Positions 1 to 12,014 of a stretch of 64,000 nucleotides of DNA are shown piece after piece; positions within the stretch are counted from its first letter, which is position 1; every line of letters starts with the position of its first letter. Location: positions 16,740,860 through 16,804,859 of the forward strand of contig NC_135244.1 in NCBI RefSeq assembly GCF_947623445.1, given 5' to 3'. The stretch comes from Clavelina lepadiformis. Lineage: Eukaryota; Chordata; Ascidiacea; Aplousobranchia; Clavelinidae. The notes under the pieces are model-generated. The model saw only the letters and a list, made by a program, of their open reading frames with translations. It had not been told where the DNA came from and did not search any database. The position numbers and the translations under genes are program-made.

Positions 1-365
1 AACGTCAATTAAAAGTAATTGCACAATTCTACACATCTGCTTCTAATGCTAAATGTCACACTATCTACGCTGATGTTGAAATGCTGGCATACAATGCATG
101 GGATTTGTACCGAATGCAATGTATTCTTCTTTGTTATACATCAACTGAATGTAAACAAACAATTCAGTTGTACAAGAATACAATGTTTTATTCTTAGACA
201 TACCTCAACTAAAAAAAGTATGCTAATCTACAAATCTGCTTGTAATAGCAAACGTTACACCATCGATGTTGCAGTGCAGAATTATCATGTATAGAATGTA
301 CACAGAATGCAATGCATTCTTCTTGTTATTCTTCAACTGAAATTAAACAAAAAATTCAATTAGTC

Positions 366-437
366 TGCGTCGACCGGGAGTCGAAACCGGAACTAGTGCT
401 TGGAAGGCACCAATGCTAACCGTTATACCATCGACGC
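366..437 (-). tRNA. tRNA-Gly(UCC)
   Basis: Changes: G53U, G12A. Unlike most copies it has a T6 run within about 20 nt of its 3' end. Confidence 0.7.
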
Positions 438-649
438 TGTTGCTGTGGTACAAGAATACAATGTTTTCCACTTATATATACCTCAATTAAAAAAATATAC
501 TAATATATAAATCTGCTACGAATTCTAAATGTTAGATCATCGTCCCTGATGTTGAAGAGTAGGTTTGCAATGTATAGACTGTATACAGAATACAATGTAT
601 TCTTCCTTCTTATGCATCAACTGAAGGTAAAAAGATAATTCAATTAGTC

Positions 650-721
650 TGCGTCGACCAGGAGTCGAACCCGGATCTAGTGCTTGGAAGGCACCAATGC
701 TAACCGTTACACCATCGACGC
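650..721 (-). tRNA. tRNA-Gly(UCC)
   Basis: Changes: C63U and one variable-loop base; all stems can still pair. Confidence 0.85.
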
Positions 722-882
722 TGTTGCTGTTGTACAAGAATACAATGTTTTCCACTTAGATATAACTCAATTAAAAAAAAGTATACCAATCCATAAATCT
801 GCTTCTAATAGTAAATGTTTCAACATCGATGTTGATGTTGAAGTGCAGAATTACCATGTAAGGAATGTACACAGAATACAAT

Positions 883-914
883 GGCACCAATGCTAACAGT
901 TACACCACCAACGC
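883..914 (-). pseudogene. truncated tRNA-Gly fragment
   Basis: Only the 5' acceptor strand, D arm and part of the anticodon stem remain. The T arm and 3' acceptor are replaced by spacer sequence ending in acagaatacaat, so this looks like an unequal-recombination junction. Confidence 0.75.
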
Positions 915-1128
915 TTTTGCTGAAGTGAAAAACAACAATGTTTTCCACTTGAGGAAACGTTAACTAAAACATATTGCACAATTCTATACATCTGCTTCTA
1001 ATGCTAAATGTCACACCATCTACGCTCATGTTGAAATGCCGGAATACAATGCATGATTTTTATACCGAATACAATGTATTCTTCTTTGTGATGCATCAAC
1101 TGGAAGTAAAAAAACAATTCAATTAGTT

Positions 1129-1200
1129 TGCGTCGACCAGGAGTCGAACCCGGATCTAGTGCTTGGAAGGAACCAATGCTAACCGTTACACCATCGACGC
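1129..1200 (-). tRNA. tRNA-Gly(UCC)
   Basis: Changes: C63U, one variable-loop base, G30U (anticodon-stem mismatch). A T7 run lies about 14 nt past the 3' end, which is unusual for this array. Confidence 0.75.
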
Positions 1201-1414
1201 TGTTGTTGTTGTACAAGAATACAATGATTTCCACTTAGATATACCTCAATTAAAAAGAGGTATGCTAATCTATAAATCTGCTTCTAATAGTGAAGGTTAC
1301 ACCATCGATGTTGATGTTGAAATGCTGGAATACAATGCATGGGTTTTATACCAAATACAATGTATTCTTATTTGTTATGCATCAACTGCAAGTAAACAAA
1401 CAATTCAGATAGTC

Positions 1415-1486
1415 TGCGTCGACCGGGAGTCGAACCCGGAACTAGTGCTTGGAAGGCACCAATGCTAACCGTTACACCATCGACGC
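1415..1486 (-). tRNA. tRNA-Gly(UCC)
   Basis: First exact consensus copy in the window. It shows the full cloverleaf: 7-bp acceptor, D-stem GUGU/GCAU, anticodon loop CUUCCAA, T-loop UUCGACU, with intact internal A and B boxes. Confidence 0.96.
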
Positions 1487-1703
1487 TGTTGATGTTGTAT
1501 ACCAATACAATGTTTTCCAATTATATAACTTATACCTCAAATAAAAGAAGTATGCGAATCTATAAATCTGCTTCTAATAGTGAAGGTTACACCATCGATG
1601 TTGATGTTGAAGTGCAGAATTATCATGTATAGAATGTACACACAATACAATTTATCTTTCTTGTTATACATCAACTGAATGTAAACAAACAATTCAGTTA
1701 GTC

Positions 1704-1775
1704 TGCGTCGACCGGGAGTCGAACCCGGAACTAGTGCTTGGAAGGCACCAATGCTAACCATTACACCATCGACGC
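1704..1775 (-). tRNA. tRNA-Gly(UCC)
   Basis: Change: C16U in the D-loop. Confidence 0.92.
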
Positions 1776-1989
1776 TGTTGCTGAAGTGAAAAAGAAAAAT
1801 ATTTTCCTCTTAGGTAAACGTCAACTAAAATTAATTGCACAATTCTATACATCTGCTTCTATTGCTAAATGTCACACCATCTACGCTGATGTTGAAATGC
1901 TGGCATACAATGAATGGGTTTTGTACCGAATACAATGTATTCTTCTTTGTTATACATCAACTGAATATAAACAAAACATTCAGTTAGTC

Positions 1990-2058
1990 TGCGTCGACCG
2001 GGAGTAGAACCCGGAACTAGTGCTTGGAAGGCACCAATGCTAACCGCACCATCGACGC
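1990..2058 (-). tRNA. tRNA-Gly(UCC), likely defective
   Basis: A 3-nt deletion in the D arm plus G57U. The same deletion recurs at 4829-4897. Confidence 0.6.
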
Positions 2059-2270
2059 TGTTGCTGTTGTACAAGAATACAATGATTTCCACTTAGATAT
2101 ACCTCAACTAAAAAAAATATGCTAATCTATAAATCTGCTTCTAATGGTAAATGTTACACCATCGATGTTGATGTTGAAGTGCAGAATTACCATGTATAGA
2201 ATGTACACAAAATACAATGCATTCTTCTTGTTATGCATCAACTGAAAGTAAACAAAGAATTCAGTTAGTC

Positions 2271-2342
2271 TGCGTCGAGCGGGAGTCGAATTCGGAACTA
2301 GTGCTTGGAAGGCACCAATGCTAACCGTTACACCATCGACGC
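2271..2342 (-). tRNA. tRNA-Gly(UCC), likely defective
   Basis: Class S plus G52A: three T-stem pairs are lost. Confidence 0.55.
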
Positions 2343-2548
2343 TTTTGCTGTTTTACAAGAATACAATGTATTTCACTTAGATATACCTCAAATAAAAAAA
2401 GTATGCTAATATATAAATCTGCTTCTAATAGTAAACGTTACACCATCGATATTGCAGTGCAGAATTACTATGTATAGTTTGTACACAGAATGCAATGCAT
2501 TCTTCTTGTTATTCATCACCTGAAAGTAAACAAACAATTCAGTTAGTC

Positions 2549-2620
2549 TGCGTCGACCGGGAGTCGAATCCGGAACTAGTGCTTGGAAGGCACCAATGCT
2601 AACCGTTACAACATCTACGC
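2549..2620 (-). tRNA. tRNA-Gly(UCC), likely defective
   Basis: Changes: G53A, G10U, C5A. Confidence 0.6.
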
Positions 2621-2833
2621 TGTTGCTAAAGTGAAACAGAACAATGTTTTGTCTTAGATAAACGTCAACTAAAACTAATTGCACAATTCTATACATCTGC
2701 TTCTAATGCTAAATGTCACACCTTCTACGCTGATGTTGAAATGCTTGTATACAATGCATGGGTTTTATACCAAATACAATGTATTCTTCTTTGTTATGCA
2801 TGAACTGAAAGTAAACAAAGAATTCAATTAGTC

Positions 2834-2905
2834 TGCGTCGACCGGGAGTCAAACCCGGAACTAGTGCTTGGAAGGCACCAATGCTAACCGTTACACCAAC
2901 GACGC
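2834..2905 (-). tRNA. tRNA-Gly(UCC)
   Basis: Changes: C56U (an otherwise invariant T-loop base) and A7U. Confidence 0.65.
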
Positions 2906-3117
2906 TGTTGCTGTTTTACAAGAATACAATGTATTTCACTTAGATATACCTCAACTAAAAAAAGTATGCTAATCTATAAATCTGCTTCTAATAGTAAAGG
3001 TTACACCATCGATGTTGATGTTGAAGTGCAGAATTATCATTTATAGAATGTACACTTAATACAATGCATCTTTCTTGTTATACATCAACTGCAAGAAAAC
3101 AAAGAATTCAATTAGTC

Positions 3118-3189
3118 TGCGTCGACCGGGAGTCGAATCCGGAACTAGTGCTTGGAAGGCACCAATGCTAACCGTTACAACATCTACGC
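3118..3189 (-). tRNA. tRNA-Gly(UCC), likely defective
   Basis: Changes: G53A, G10U, C5A, the same trio as at 2549. Confidence 0.6.
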
Positions 3190-3402
3190 TGTTGCTAAAG
3201 TGAAACAGAACAATGTTTTGTCTTAGGTAAACGTCAACTAAAAGTAATTGCACAATTCTATACATCTGCTTCTAATGCTAAATTTGTCACCTTCTACGCT
3301 GATGTTGAAATGCTTGTATACAATGCATGGGTTTTATACCAAATACAATGTATTCTTCTTTGTTATGCATGAACTGAAAGTAAACAAAGAATTCAGTTAG
3401 TC

Positions 3403-3474
3403 TGCGTCGACCGGGAGTCGAACCCGGAACTAGTGCTTGGAAGGCACCAATGCTAACCGTTACACCATCGACGC
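3403..3474 (-). tRNA. tRNA-Gly(UCC)
   Basis: Exact consensus. Confidence 0.95.
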
Positions 3475-3691
3475 TGTTGCTGTTGTACACGAATACAATG
3501 TTTTCCACTTATATAACTTATACCTCAAATAAAAGAAGTATGCTAATCTATAAATCTGCATCTAATAGTAAAGGTTACACCATCGATGTTGATGTTGAAG
3601 TGCAGAATTATCATGTATAGAATGTGCATTTAATACAATGCATCTTTCTTGTTATACATCAACTGCAAGAAAACAAAGAATTCAATTAGTC

Positions 3692-3763
3692 TGCGTTGAC
3701 CGGGAGTCGAACCCGGAACTAGTGCTTGGAAGGCACCAATGCTAACCGTTACACCATCGACGC
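3692..3763 (-). tRNA. tRNA-Gly(UCC)
   Basis: Change: G68A, one acceptor mismatch. Confidence 0.85.
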
Positions 3764-3975
3764 TGTTGCTGTTGTGCAAGAATACAATGATTTCCACTTA
3801 GATATACCTCAACTAAAAAAAATATGCTAATCTATAAATCTGCTCCTAATGGTAAATGTTACACCATCGACGTTGATGATGAAATGCAGAATTACCATGT
3901 ATAGAATGTACACAAAATACAATGCATTCTTCTTGTTATGCATCAACTGAAAGTAAACAAAGAATTCAGTTAGTC

Positions 3976-4047
3976 TGCGTCGACCGGGAGTCGAATCCGG
4001 AACTAGTGCTTGGAAGGCACCAATGATAACCGTTACACCATCGACGC
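3976..4047 (-). tRNA. tRNA-Gly(UCC)
   Basis: Changes: G53A, G22U. Confidence 0.65.
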
Positions 4048-4261
4048 TGTTGCTAAATTGAAACAGAACAATGTTTTGGTCTTAGGTAAACGTCAACTAA
4101 AAGTAGTTGCACAATTCTATACATCTGTTTCTAATGCTAAATGTCTCACCTTCTACGCTGATGTTGAAATGCTTGTATACAATGCATGGGTTTTATACCA
4201 AATACAATGTATTCTTCTTTGTTATGCAAGAACTGAAAATAAACAAACAATTCAGTTAGTC

Positions 4262-4333
4262 TGCGTCAACCGGGAGTCGAACCCGGAACTAGTGCTTGGA
4301 AGGCACCAATGCTAACCGTTACACCATCGACGC
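4262..4333 (-). tRNA. tRNA-Gly(UCC)
   Basis: Change: C67U, which still pairs as a G-U wobble. Confidence 0.92.
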
Positions 4334-4550
4334 TGTTGCTGTTGTACACGAATACAATGTTTTCCACTTATATAACTTATACCTCAAATAAAAGAAGTAT
4401 GCTAATCTATAAATCTGCATCTAATAGTAAAGGTTACACCATCGATGTTGATGTTGAAGTGCAGAATTATCATGTATAGAATGTACACTTAATACAATGC
4501 ATCTTTCTTGTTATACATCAACTGCAAGAAAACAAAGAATTCAATTAGTC

Positions 4551-4622
4551 TGCGTCGACCGGGAGTCGAACCCGGAACTAGTGCTTGGAAGGCACCAATG
4601 CTAACCGTTACACCATCGACGC
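4551..4622 (-). tRNA. tRNA-Gly(UCC)
   Basis: Exact consensus. Confidence 0.95.
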
Positions 4623-4828
4623 TGTTGCTTTTTTACAAGAATACAATGTATTTCACTTAGATATACTTCAAATAAAAAAAGTATGCTAATATATAAATCT
4701 GCTTCTAATAGTAAACGTTACATCATCGATATTGCAGTGCAGAATTACTATGTATAGTATGTACACAGAATGCAATGCATTCTTCTTGTTATTCATCACC
4801 TGAAAGTAAACAAACAATTCAGTTAGTC

Positions 4829-4897
4829 TGCGTCGACCGGGAGTCGAACCCGAAACTAGTGCTTGGAAGGCACCAATGCTAACCGCACCATCGACGC
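4829..4897 (-). tRNA. tRNA-Gly(UCC), likely defective
   Basis: Shares the 3-nt D-arm deletion seen at 1990; also C49U. Confidence 0.6.
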
Positions 4898-5109
4898 TGT
4901 TGCTGTTGTACAAGAATACAATGATTTCCACTTAGATATACCTCAACTAAAAAAAATATGCTAATCTATAAATCTGCTTCTAATGGTAAATGTTACACCA
5001 TCGATGTTGATGTTGAAATGCAAAATTACCATGTATAGAATGTACACAAAATACAATGCATTCTTCTTGTTATGCATCAACTGAAAGTAAACAAAGAATT
5101 CAGTTAGTC

Positions 5110-5181
5110 TGCGTCGACCGGGAGTCGATACCGGAACTAGTGCTTGGAAGGCACCAATGCTAACCGTTACACCATCGACGC
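5110..5181 (-). tRNA. tRNA-Gly(UCC), likely defective
   Basis: Changes: U54A, G53U; the B box is damaged. Confidence 0.6.
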
Positions 5182-5393
5182 TGTTGCTGTTGTGCATGAA
5201 TACAATGATTTCCACTTAGATATACCTCAACTAAAAAAAATATGCTAATCTATAAATCTGCTTCTAATGGTAAATGTTACACCATCGACGTTGATGTTGA
5301 AATGCAGAATTACCATCTATAGAATGTACACAAAATACAATGCATTCTTCTTGTTATGCATCAACTGAAAGTAAACAAAGAATTCAGTTAGTC

Positions 5394-5465
5394 TTCGTCG
5401 ACCGGGAGTCGAATCCGGAACTATTGCTTGGAAGGCACCAATGCTAACCGTTACACCATCGACGC
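5394..5465 (-). tRNA. tRNA-Gly(UCC), likely defective
   Basis: Changes: C72A, G53A, C42A. Confidence 0.55.
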
Positions 5466-5679
5466 TGTTGCTAAATTGAAACAGAACAATGTTTTGGTCT
5501 TAGGTAAACGTCAACTAAAAGTAATTGCACAATTGTATACATCTGCTTCTAATGCTAAATGTCTCACTTTCTACGCTGATGTTGAAATGCTTGTACACAA
5601 TGCATGGGTTTTATACCAAATAAAATGTATTCTTCTTTGTTATGCATCGACTGAAAGTAAACAAAGAATTCAGTTAGTC

Positions 5680-5751
5680 TGCGTCGAGCGGGAGTCGAAT
5701 TCGGAACTAGTGCTTGGAAGGCACCAATGCTAACCGTTACACCATCGACGC
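5680..5751 (-). tRNA. tRNA-Gly(UCC), likely defective
   Basis: Class S plus G52A, as at 2271. Confidence 0.55.
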
Positions 5752-5957
5752 TGTTGCTGTTTTACAAGAATACAATGTATTTCACTTAGATATACCTCAA
5801 ATAAAAAAAGTATGCTAATATATAAATCTGCATCTAATAGTAAAGGTTACACCATCGATATTGCAGTGCAGAATTACTATGTATAGTATGTACACAGAAT
5901 GCAATGCATTCTTCTTGTTATTCATCCCCTGAAAGTAAACAAACAATTCAGTTATTC

Positions 5958-6029
5958 TGCGTCGAGCGGGAGTCGAATCCGGAACTAGTGCTTGGAAGGC
6001 ACCAATGCTAACCGTTACACCATCTACGC
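5958..6029 (-). tRNA. tRNA-Gly(UCC), likely defective
   Basis: Class S plus C5A. Confidence 0.55.
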
Positions 6030-6243
6030 TGTTTCTAAAGTGAAACAGAACAATGTTTTGGTCTTAGATAAACGTCAACTAAAACTATTTGCACAATTCT
6101 ATACATCTGCTTCTAATGCTAAATGTCACACCTTCTACGCTGAAGTTGAAATGCTTGTATACAATGCATGGGTTTTATACCAAATACAATGTATTCTTCT
6201 TTGTTATGCAAGAACTGAAAGTAAACAAACAATTCAGTTAGTC

Positions 6244-6315
6244 TGCGTCGACCGGGAGTCGAAACCGGAACTAGTGCTTGGAAGGCACCAATGCTAACCG
6301 TTACACCATCGTCGC
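6244..6315 (-). tRNA. tRNA-Gly(UCC)
   Basis: Changes: G53U, U4A. Confidence 0.65.
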
Positions 6316-6529
6316 TGTTGCTAGACTGAAACAGAACAATGTTTTGGTCTTAGATAAACGTCAACTAAAACTAATTGCACAATTCTATACATCTGCTTCT
6401 TTTGCTAAATGTCACACCTTCTACGCTGATGTTGAAATGCTTGTATACAATGCATGGGTTTTATACCAAATACAATGTATTCTTCTTTGTTATGCATGAA
6501 CTGAAAGTAAACAAACAATTCAGTTAGTC

Positions 6530-6601
6530 TGCGTCGACCGGGAGTCGATACCGGAACTAGCGCTTGGAAGGCACCAATGCTAACCGTTACACCATCGACG
6601 C
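6530..6601 (-). tRNA. tRNA-Gly(UCC), likely defective
   Basis: Changes: U54A, G53U, A41G. Same variant as 10521. Confidence 0.6.
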
Positions 6602-6818
6602 TGTTGCTGTTGTACACGAATACAATGTTTTCCACTTATATAACTCATACCTCAAATAAAAGAAGTATGCTAATCTATAAATCTGCTTCTAATAGTAAAG
6701 GTTACACCATCGATGTTGATGTTGAAGTGCAGAATTATCATTTATAGGATGTACACTTAATACAATGCATCTTTCTTGTTATACATCAACTGCAAGAAAA
6801 CAAAGAATTCAATTAGTC

Positions 6819-6890
6819 TGCGTCGACCGGGAGTCAAACCCGGAACTAGTGCTTGGAAGGCACCAATGCTAACCGTTACACCATCGACGC
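6819..6890 (-). tRNA. tRNA-Gly(UCC)
   Basis: Change: C56U. Confidence 0.75.
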
Positions 6891-7097
6891 TGTTGCTGTT
6901 GTGCAAGAATACAATGTTTTACACTTAGATATACCTTAATAAAAAAAAGTATACTAATATATATAAATCTGCTTCTAATAGTAAAGGTTACACCATCGAT
7001 GTTGAAGTGCACAATTATCATGTATAGAATGTATACACAATACAATGAATCTTTCTTGTTATACATCAACTGCAAGTAAAAAACAATTCAGTTAGTC

Positions 7098-7169
7098 CGC
7101 GTCGACCGGGAGTCGAACCCGGAACTAGTGCTTGGAAGGCACCAATGCTAACCGTTACACCATCGACGC
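7098..7169 (-). tRNA. tRNA-Gly(UCC)
   Basis: Consensus body; the discriminator base is G instead of A. Confidence 0.9.
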
Positions 7170-7381
7170 TGTTGCTGTTGTGCATGAATACAAGGTTTTC
7201 CACTTAGATATACCTCAACTAAAAAAAATATGCTAATCTATAAATCTGCTTCTAATGGTAAATGTTACACCATCGACGTTGATGTTGAAATGCAGAATTA
7301 CCATGTATAGAATGTACACAAAATACAATGCATTCTTCTTGTTATGCATCAACTGAAAGTAAACAAAGAATTCAGTTAGTC

Positions 7382-7453
7382 TGCGTCGACCGGGAGTCGA
7401 ATCCGGAACTAGTGCCAGGAAGGCACCAATGCTAACCGTTACACCATCGACGC
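7382..7453 (-). tRNA. tRNA-Gly(UCC), likely defective
   Basis: Changes: G53A, A38G, A37U next to the anticodon. Same variant as 11374. Confidence 0.6.
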
Positions 7454-7667
7454 TGTTGCTAAACTGAAACAGAACAATGTTTTGGTCTTAGGTGAACGTC
7501 AACTAAAAGTAATTGCACAATTCTATACATCTGCTTCTAATGCTAAATGTCTCACCTTCTACGCTTATGTTGAATTGCTTGTATACAATGCATGGGTTTT
7601 ATACCAAATACAATGTATTCTTCTTTGTTATGCATGAACTGAAAGTAAACAAACAATTCAGTTAGTC

Positions 7668-7739
7668 TGCGTCGACCGGGAGTCGAACCCGGAACTAGTG
7701 CTTGGAAGGCACCAATGCTAACCGTTACACCATCGACGC
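7668..7739 (-). tRNA. tRNA-Gly(UCC)
   Basis: Exact consensus. Confidence 0.95.
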
Positions 7740-7951
7740 TGTTGCTGTTGTACAAGAATACAATGATTTCCACTTAGATATACCTCAACTAAAAAAAATA
7801 TGCTAATCTATAAATCTGCTTCTAATGGTAAATGTTACACCATCGATTTTGATGTTGAAATGCAGAATTATCATATATAGAATGTACACAAAATACAATG
7901 CATTCCTCTTGTTATACATCAACTGAAAGTAAACAAAGAATTCATTTAGTC

Positions 7952-8023
7952 TGCGTCGAGCGGGAGTCGAATCCGGAACTAGTGCTTGGAAGGCACCAAT
8001 GCTAACCGTTACACCATCGACGC
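7952..8023 (-). tRNA. tRNA-Gly(UCC), likely defective
   Basis: Class S. Confidence 0.6.
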
Positions 8024-8237
8024 TGTTGCTAAAGTGAAACAGAACAATGTTTTGGTCTTAGATAAACGTCAACTAAAACTAATTGCACAATTCTATACAT
8101 CTGCTTCTTTTGCTAAATGTCACACCTTCTACGCTGATGTTGAAATGCTTGTATACAATGCATGGGTTTTATACCAAATACAATGTATTCTTCTTTGTTA
8201 TGCATGAACTGAAAGTAAACAAACAATTCAGTTAGTC

Positions 8238-8309
8238 TGCGTCGACCGGGAATCGATACCGGAACTAGTGCTTGGAAGGCACCAATGCTAACCGTTACAC
8301 CATCGACGC
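8238..8309 (-). tRNA. tRNA-Gly(UCC), likely defective
   Basis: Changes: C59U, U54A, G53U. Confidence 0.6.
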
Positions 8310-8526
8310 TGTTGCTGTTGTACACGAATACAATGTTTTCCACTTATATAACTTATACCTCAAATAAAAGAAGTATGCTAATCTATAAATCTGCTTCTAA
8401 TAGTAAAGGTTACACCATCGATGTTGATGTTGAAGTGCAGAATTATCATTTATAGAATGTACACTTAATACAATGCATCTTTCTTGTTATACATCAACTG
8501 CAAGAAAACAAAGAATTCAATTAGTC

Positions 8527-8598
8527 TGCGTCGACCGGGAGTCGAACCCGGAACTAGTGCTTGGAAGGCACCAATGCTAACCGTTACACCATCGACGC
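8527..8598 (-). tRNA. tRNA-Gly(UCC)
   Basis: Exact consensus. Confidence 0.95.
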
Positions 8599-8811
8599 TG
8601 TTGCTGTTGTACAAGAATACAATGTTTTCCACTTAGATATACCTAAATTAAAAAAAAGTATGCTAATATAGAATTCTGCTTCTAATAGTAAAGGTTACAC
8701 CATCGATGTTGATGTTGAAGTGCAGAATTATCATGTATAGAATGTACACTTAATACAATGCATCTTTCATGTTATACATCAACTGCAAGAAAACAAAGAA
8801 TTCAATTAGTC

Positions 8812-8883
8812 TGCGTCGACCGGGAGTCAAACCCGGAACTAGTGCTTGGAAGGCACCAATGCTAACCGTTACACCATCGACGC
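8812..8883 (-). tRNA. tRNA-Gly(UCC)
   Basis: Change: C56U. Confidence 0.75.
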
Positions 8884-9089
8884 TGTTGCTGTTTTAAAAG
8901 AATACAATGTATTTCACTTAGATATACCTCAAAGAAAAAAAGTATGCTAATCTATAAATCTGCTTCTAATAGTAAACGTTACACCATCGATATTACACTG
9001 CAGAATTACTATGTATAGGATGTACACAGAATGCAATGCATCTTTCTTGTTATTCATCACCTGAAAGTAAACAAACAATTCAGTTAGTC

Positions 9090-9161
9090 TGCGTCGACCG
9101 GGAGTCGAACCCGGAACTAGTGCTTGGAAGGCACCAATGCTAACCGTTACACTATCGACGC
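9090..9161 (-). tRNA. tRNA-Gly(UCC)
   Basis: Change: G9A. Confidence 0.9.
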
Positions 9162-9373
9162 TGTTGCTGTTGTACAAGAATACAATGATTTCCACTTAGA
9201 TATACCTCAACTAAAAAAAATATGCTAATCTATAAATCTGCTTCTAATGGTAAATGTTACACCATCGATTTTGATGTTGAAATGCAGAATTACCATATAT
9301 AGAATGTACACAAAATACAATGCATTCCTCTTGTTATGCATCAACTGAAAGTAAACAAAGAATTCATTTAGTC

Positions 9374-9445
9374 TGTGTCGAGCGGGAGTCCAATCCGGAA
9401 CTAGTGCTTGGAAGGCACCAATGCTAACCGTTACACCATCGACGC
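9374..9445 (-). tRNA. tRNA-Gly(UCC), likely defective
   Basis: Class S plus G71A and C56G. Confidence 0.5.
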
Positions 9446-9659
9446 TGTTGCTAAAGTGAAACAGAACAATGTTTTGGTCTTAGATAAACGTCAACTAAAA
9501 CTAATTGCACAATTCTATACATCTGCTTCTTTTGCTAAATGTCACACCTTCTACGCTGATGTTGAAATGCTTGTATACAATGCACGGGTTTTATACCAAA
9601 TACAATGTATTCTTCTTTGTTATGCATGAACTGAAAGTAAACAAACAATTCAGTTAGCC

Positions 9660-9731
9660 TGCGTCGACCGGGAGTCGATACCGGAACTAGTGCTTGGAAG
9701 GCACCAATGCTAACCGTTACACCATCGACGC
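9660..9731 (-). tRNA. tRNA-Gly(UCC), likely defective
   Basis: Changes: U54A, G53U. Confidence 0.6.
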
Positions 9732-9948
9732 TGTTGATGTTGTACACCAATACAATGTTTTCCAATTATATAACTTATACCTCAAAAAAAAGAAGTATGC
9801 TAATCTATAAATCTGCTTCTAATGGTAAATATTACACCATCGATGTTGATGTTGAAATGCAGAATTACCATGTATAGAATGTACACAAAATACAATGCAT
9901 TCTTCTTGTTATGCATCAACTGAAAGTAAACAAAGAATTAAGTTAGTC

Positions 9949-10020
9949 TGCGTCGACCGGGAGTCGAACCCGGAACTAGTGCTTGGAAGGCACCAATGCT
10001 AACCGTTACACCATCGACGC
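9949..10020 (-). tRNA. tRNA-Gly(UCC)
   Basis: Exact consensus. Confidence 0.95.
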
Positions 10021-10234
10021 TGTTGCTAAATTGAAACAGAACAATGTTTTGCTCTTAGGTGAACGTCAACTAAAAGTAATTGCACAATTCTATACATCTG
10101 CTTCTTTTGCTAAATGTCACACCTTCTACGCTGAAGTTGAAATGCTTGTATACAATGCATGGGTTTTATACCAAATACAATGTATTCTTCTTTGTTATGC
10201 AAGAATTGAAAGTAAACAAACAATTCAGTTAGTC

Positions 10235-10306
10235 TGCGTCGACCGGGAGTCGAACCCGGAACTAGTGCTTGGAAGGCACCAATGCTAACCGTTACACCAT
10301 CGACGC
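10235..10306 (-). tRNA. tRNA-Gly(UCC)
   Basis: Exact consensus. Confidence 0.95.
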
Positions 10307-10520
10307 TGTTGCTAGACTGAAACAGAACAATGTTTTGGTCTTAGATAAACGTCAACTAAAACTAATTGCACAATACTATACATCTGCTTCTTTTGCTAAA
10401 TGTCACACCTTCTACGCTGATGTTGAAATGCTTGTATACAATGCACGGGTTTTATACCAAATACAATGTATTCTTCTTTGTTATGCATGAACTGAAAGTA
10501 AACAAACAATTCAGTTAGTC

Positions 10521-10592
10521 TGCGTCGACCGGGAGTCGATACCGGAACTAGCGCTTGGAAGGCACCAATGCTAACCGTTACACCATCGACGC
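10521..10592 (-). tRNA. tRNA-Gly(UCC), likely defective
   Basis: Changes: U54A, G53U, A41G. Confidence 0.6.
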
Positions 10593-10809
10593 TGTTGCTG
10601 TTGTACACGAATACAATGTTTTCCACTTATATAACTTATACCTCAAACAAAAGAAGTATGCTAATCTATAAATCTGCTTCTAATAGTAAAGGTTACACCA
10701 TCGATGTTGATGTTGAAGTGCAGAATTATCATTTATAGAATGTACACTTAATACAATGCATCTTTCTTGTTATACATCAACTGCAAGAAAACAAAGAATT
10801 CAATTAGTC

Positions 10810-10881
10810 TGCGTCGACCGGGAGTCGAACCCGGAACTAGTGCTTGGAAGGCACCAATGCTAACCGTTACACCATCGACGC
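10810..10881 (-). tRNA. tRNA-Gly(UCC)
   Basis: Exact consensus. Confidence 0.95.
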
Positions 10882-11089
10882 TGTTGCTGTTGTGCAAGAA
10901 TACAATGTTTTACACTTAGATATACCTCAATAAAAAAAAGTATACTAATATATATAAATCTGCTTCTAATAGTTAAGGTTACACCATCGATGTTGAAGTG
11001 CACAATTATCATGTATAGAATGTATACACAATACAATGAATCTTTCTTGTTATACATCAACTGCAAGTAAACAAACAATTCAGTTAGTC

Positions 11090-11161
11090 TGCGTCGACCG
11101 GGAGTCGAACCCGGAACTAGTGCTTGGAAGGCACCAATGCTAACCGTTACACCATCGACGC
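11090..11161 (-). tRNA. tRNA-Gly(UCC)
   Basis: Exact consensus. Confidence 0.95.
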
Positions 11162-11373
11162 TGTTGCTGTTGTGCAAGAATACAATGATTTCCAATTAGA
11201 TATACCTCAACTAAAAAAAATATGCTAATCTATAAATCTGCTTCTAATGGTAAATGTTACACCATCGACGTTGATGTTGAAATGCAGAATTACCATGTAT
11301 AGAATGTACACAAAATACAATGCATTCTTCTTGTTATGCATCAAGTGAAAGTAAACAAAGAATTCAGTTAGTC

Positions 11374-11445
11374 TGCGTCGACCGGGAGTCGAATCCGGAA
11401 CTAGTGCCAGGAAGGCACCAATGCTAACCGTTACACCATCGACGC
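11374..11445 (-). tRNA. tRNA-Gly(UCC), likely defective
   Basis: Changes: G53A, A38G, A37U. Confidence 0.6.
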
Positions 11446-11659
11446 TGTTGCTAAATTGAAACAGAACAATGTTTTGGTCTTAGGTGAACGTCAACTAAAA
11501 GTAATTGCACAATTCTATACATCTGCTTCTAATGCCAAATGTCTCACCTTCTACGCTTATGTTGAAATGCTTGTATACAATGCATGGGTTTTATACCAAA
11601 TTCAATGTATTCTTCTTTGTTATGCAAGAACTGAAAGTAAACAAACAATTCAGTTAGTC

Positions 11660-11731
11660 TGCGTTGACCGGGAGTCGAACCCGGAACTAGTGCTTGGAAG
11701 GCACCAATGCTAACCGTTACACCATCGACGA
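11660..11731 (-). tRNA. tRNA-Gly(UCC)
   Basis: Changes: G68A, G1U; two acceptor mismatches. Confidence 0.7.
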
Positions 11732-11942
11732 TGTTGCTGTTGTACACGAATACAATGTTTTCCACTTATATCACTTATACCTCAAAGAAAAAAAGTATGC
11801 TAATCTATAAATCTGCTTCTAATAGTAAACGTTACACCATCGATATTACACTGCAGAATTACTATGTATAGGATGTACACAGAATGCAATGCATCTTTCT
11901 TGTTATTCATCACCTGAAAGTAAACAAACAATTCAGTTAGTC

Positions 11943-12014
11943 TGCGTCGACCGGGAGTCGAACCCGGAACTAGTGCTTGGAAGGCACCAATGCTAACCGT
12001 TACACTATCGACGC
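11943..12014 (-). tRNA. tRNA-Gly(UCC)
   Basis: Change: G9A. Confidence 0.9.
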
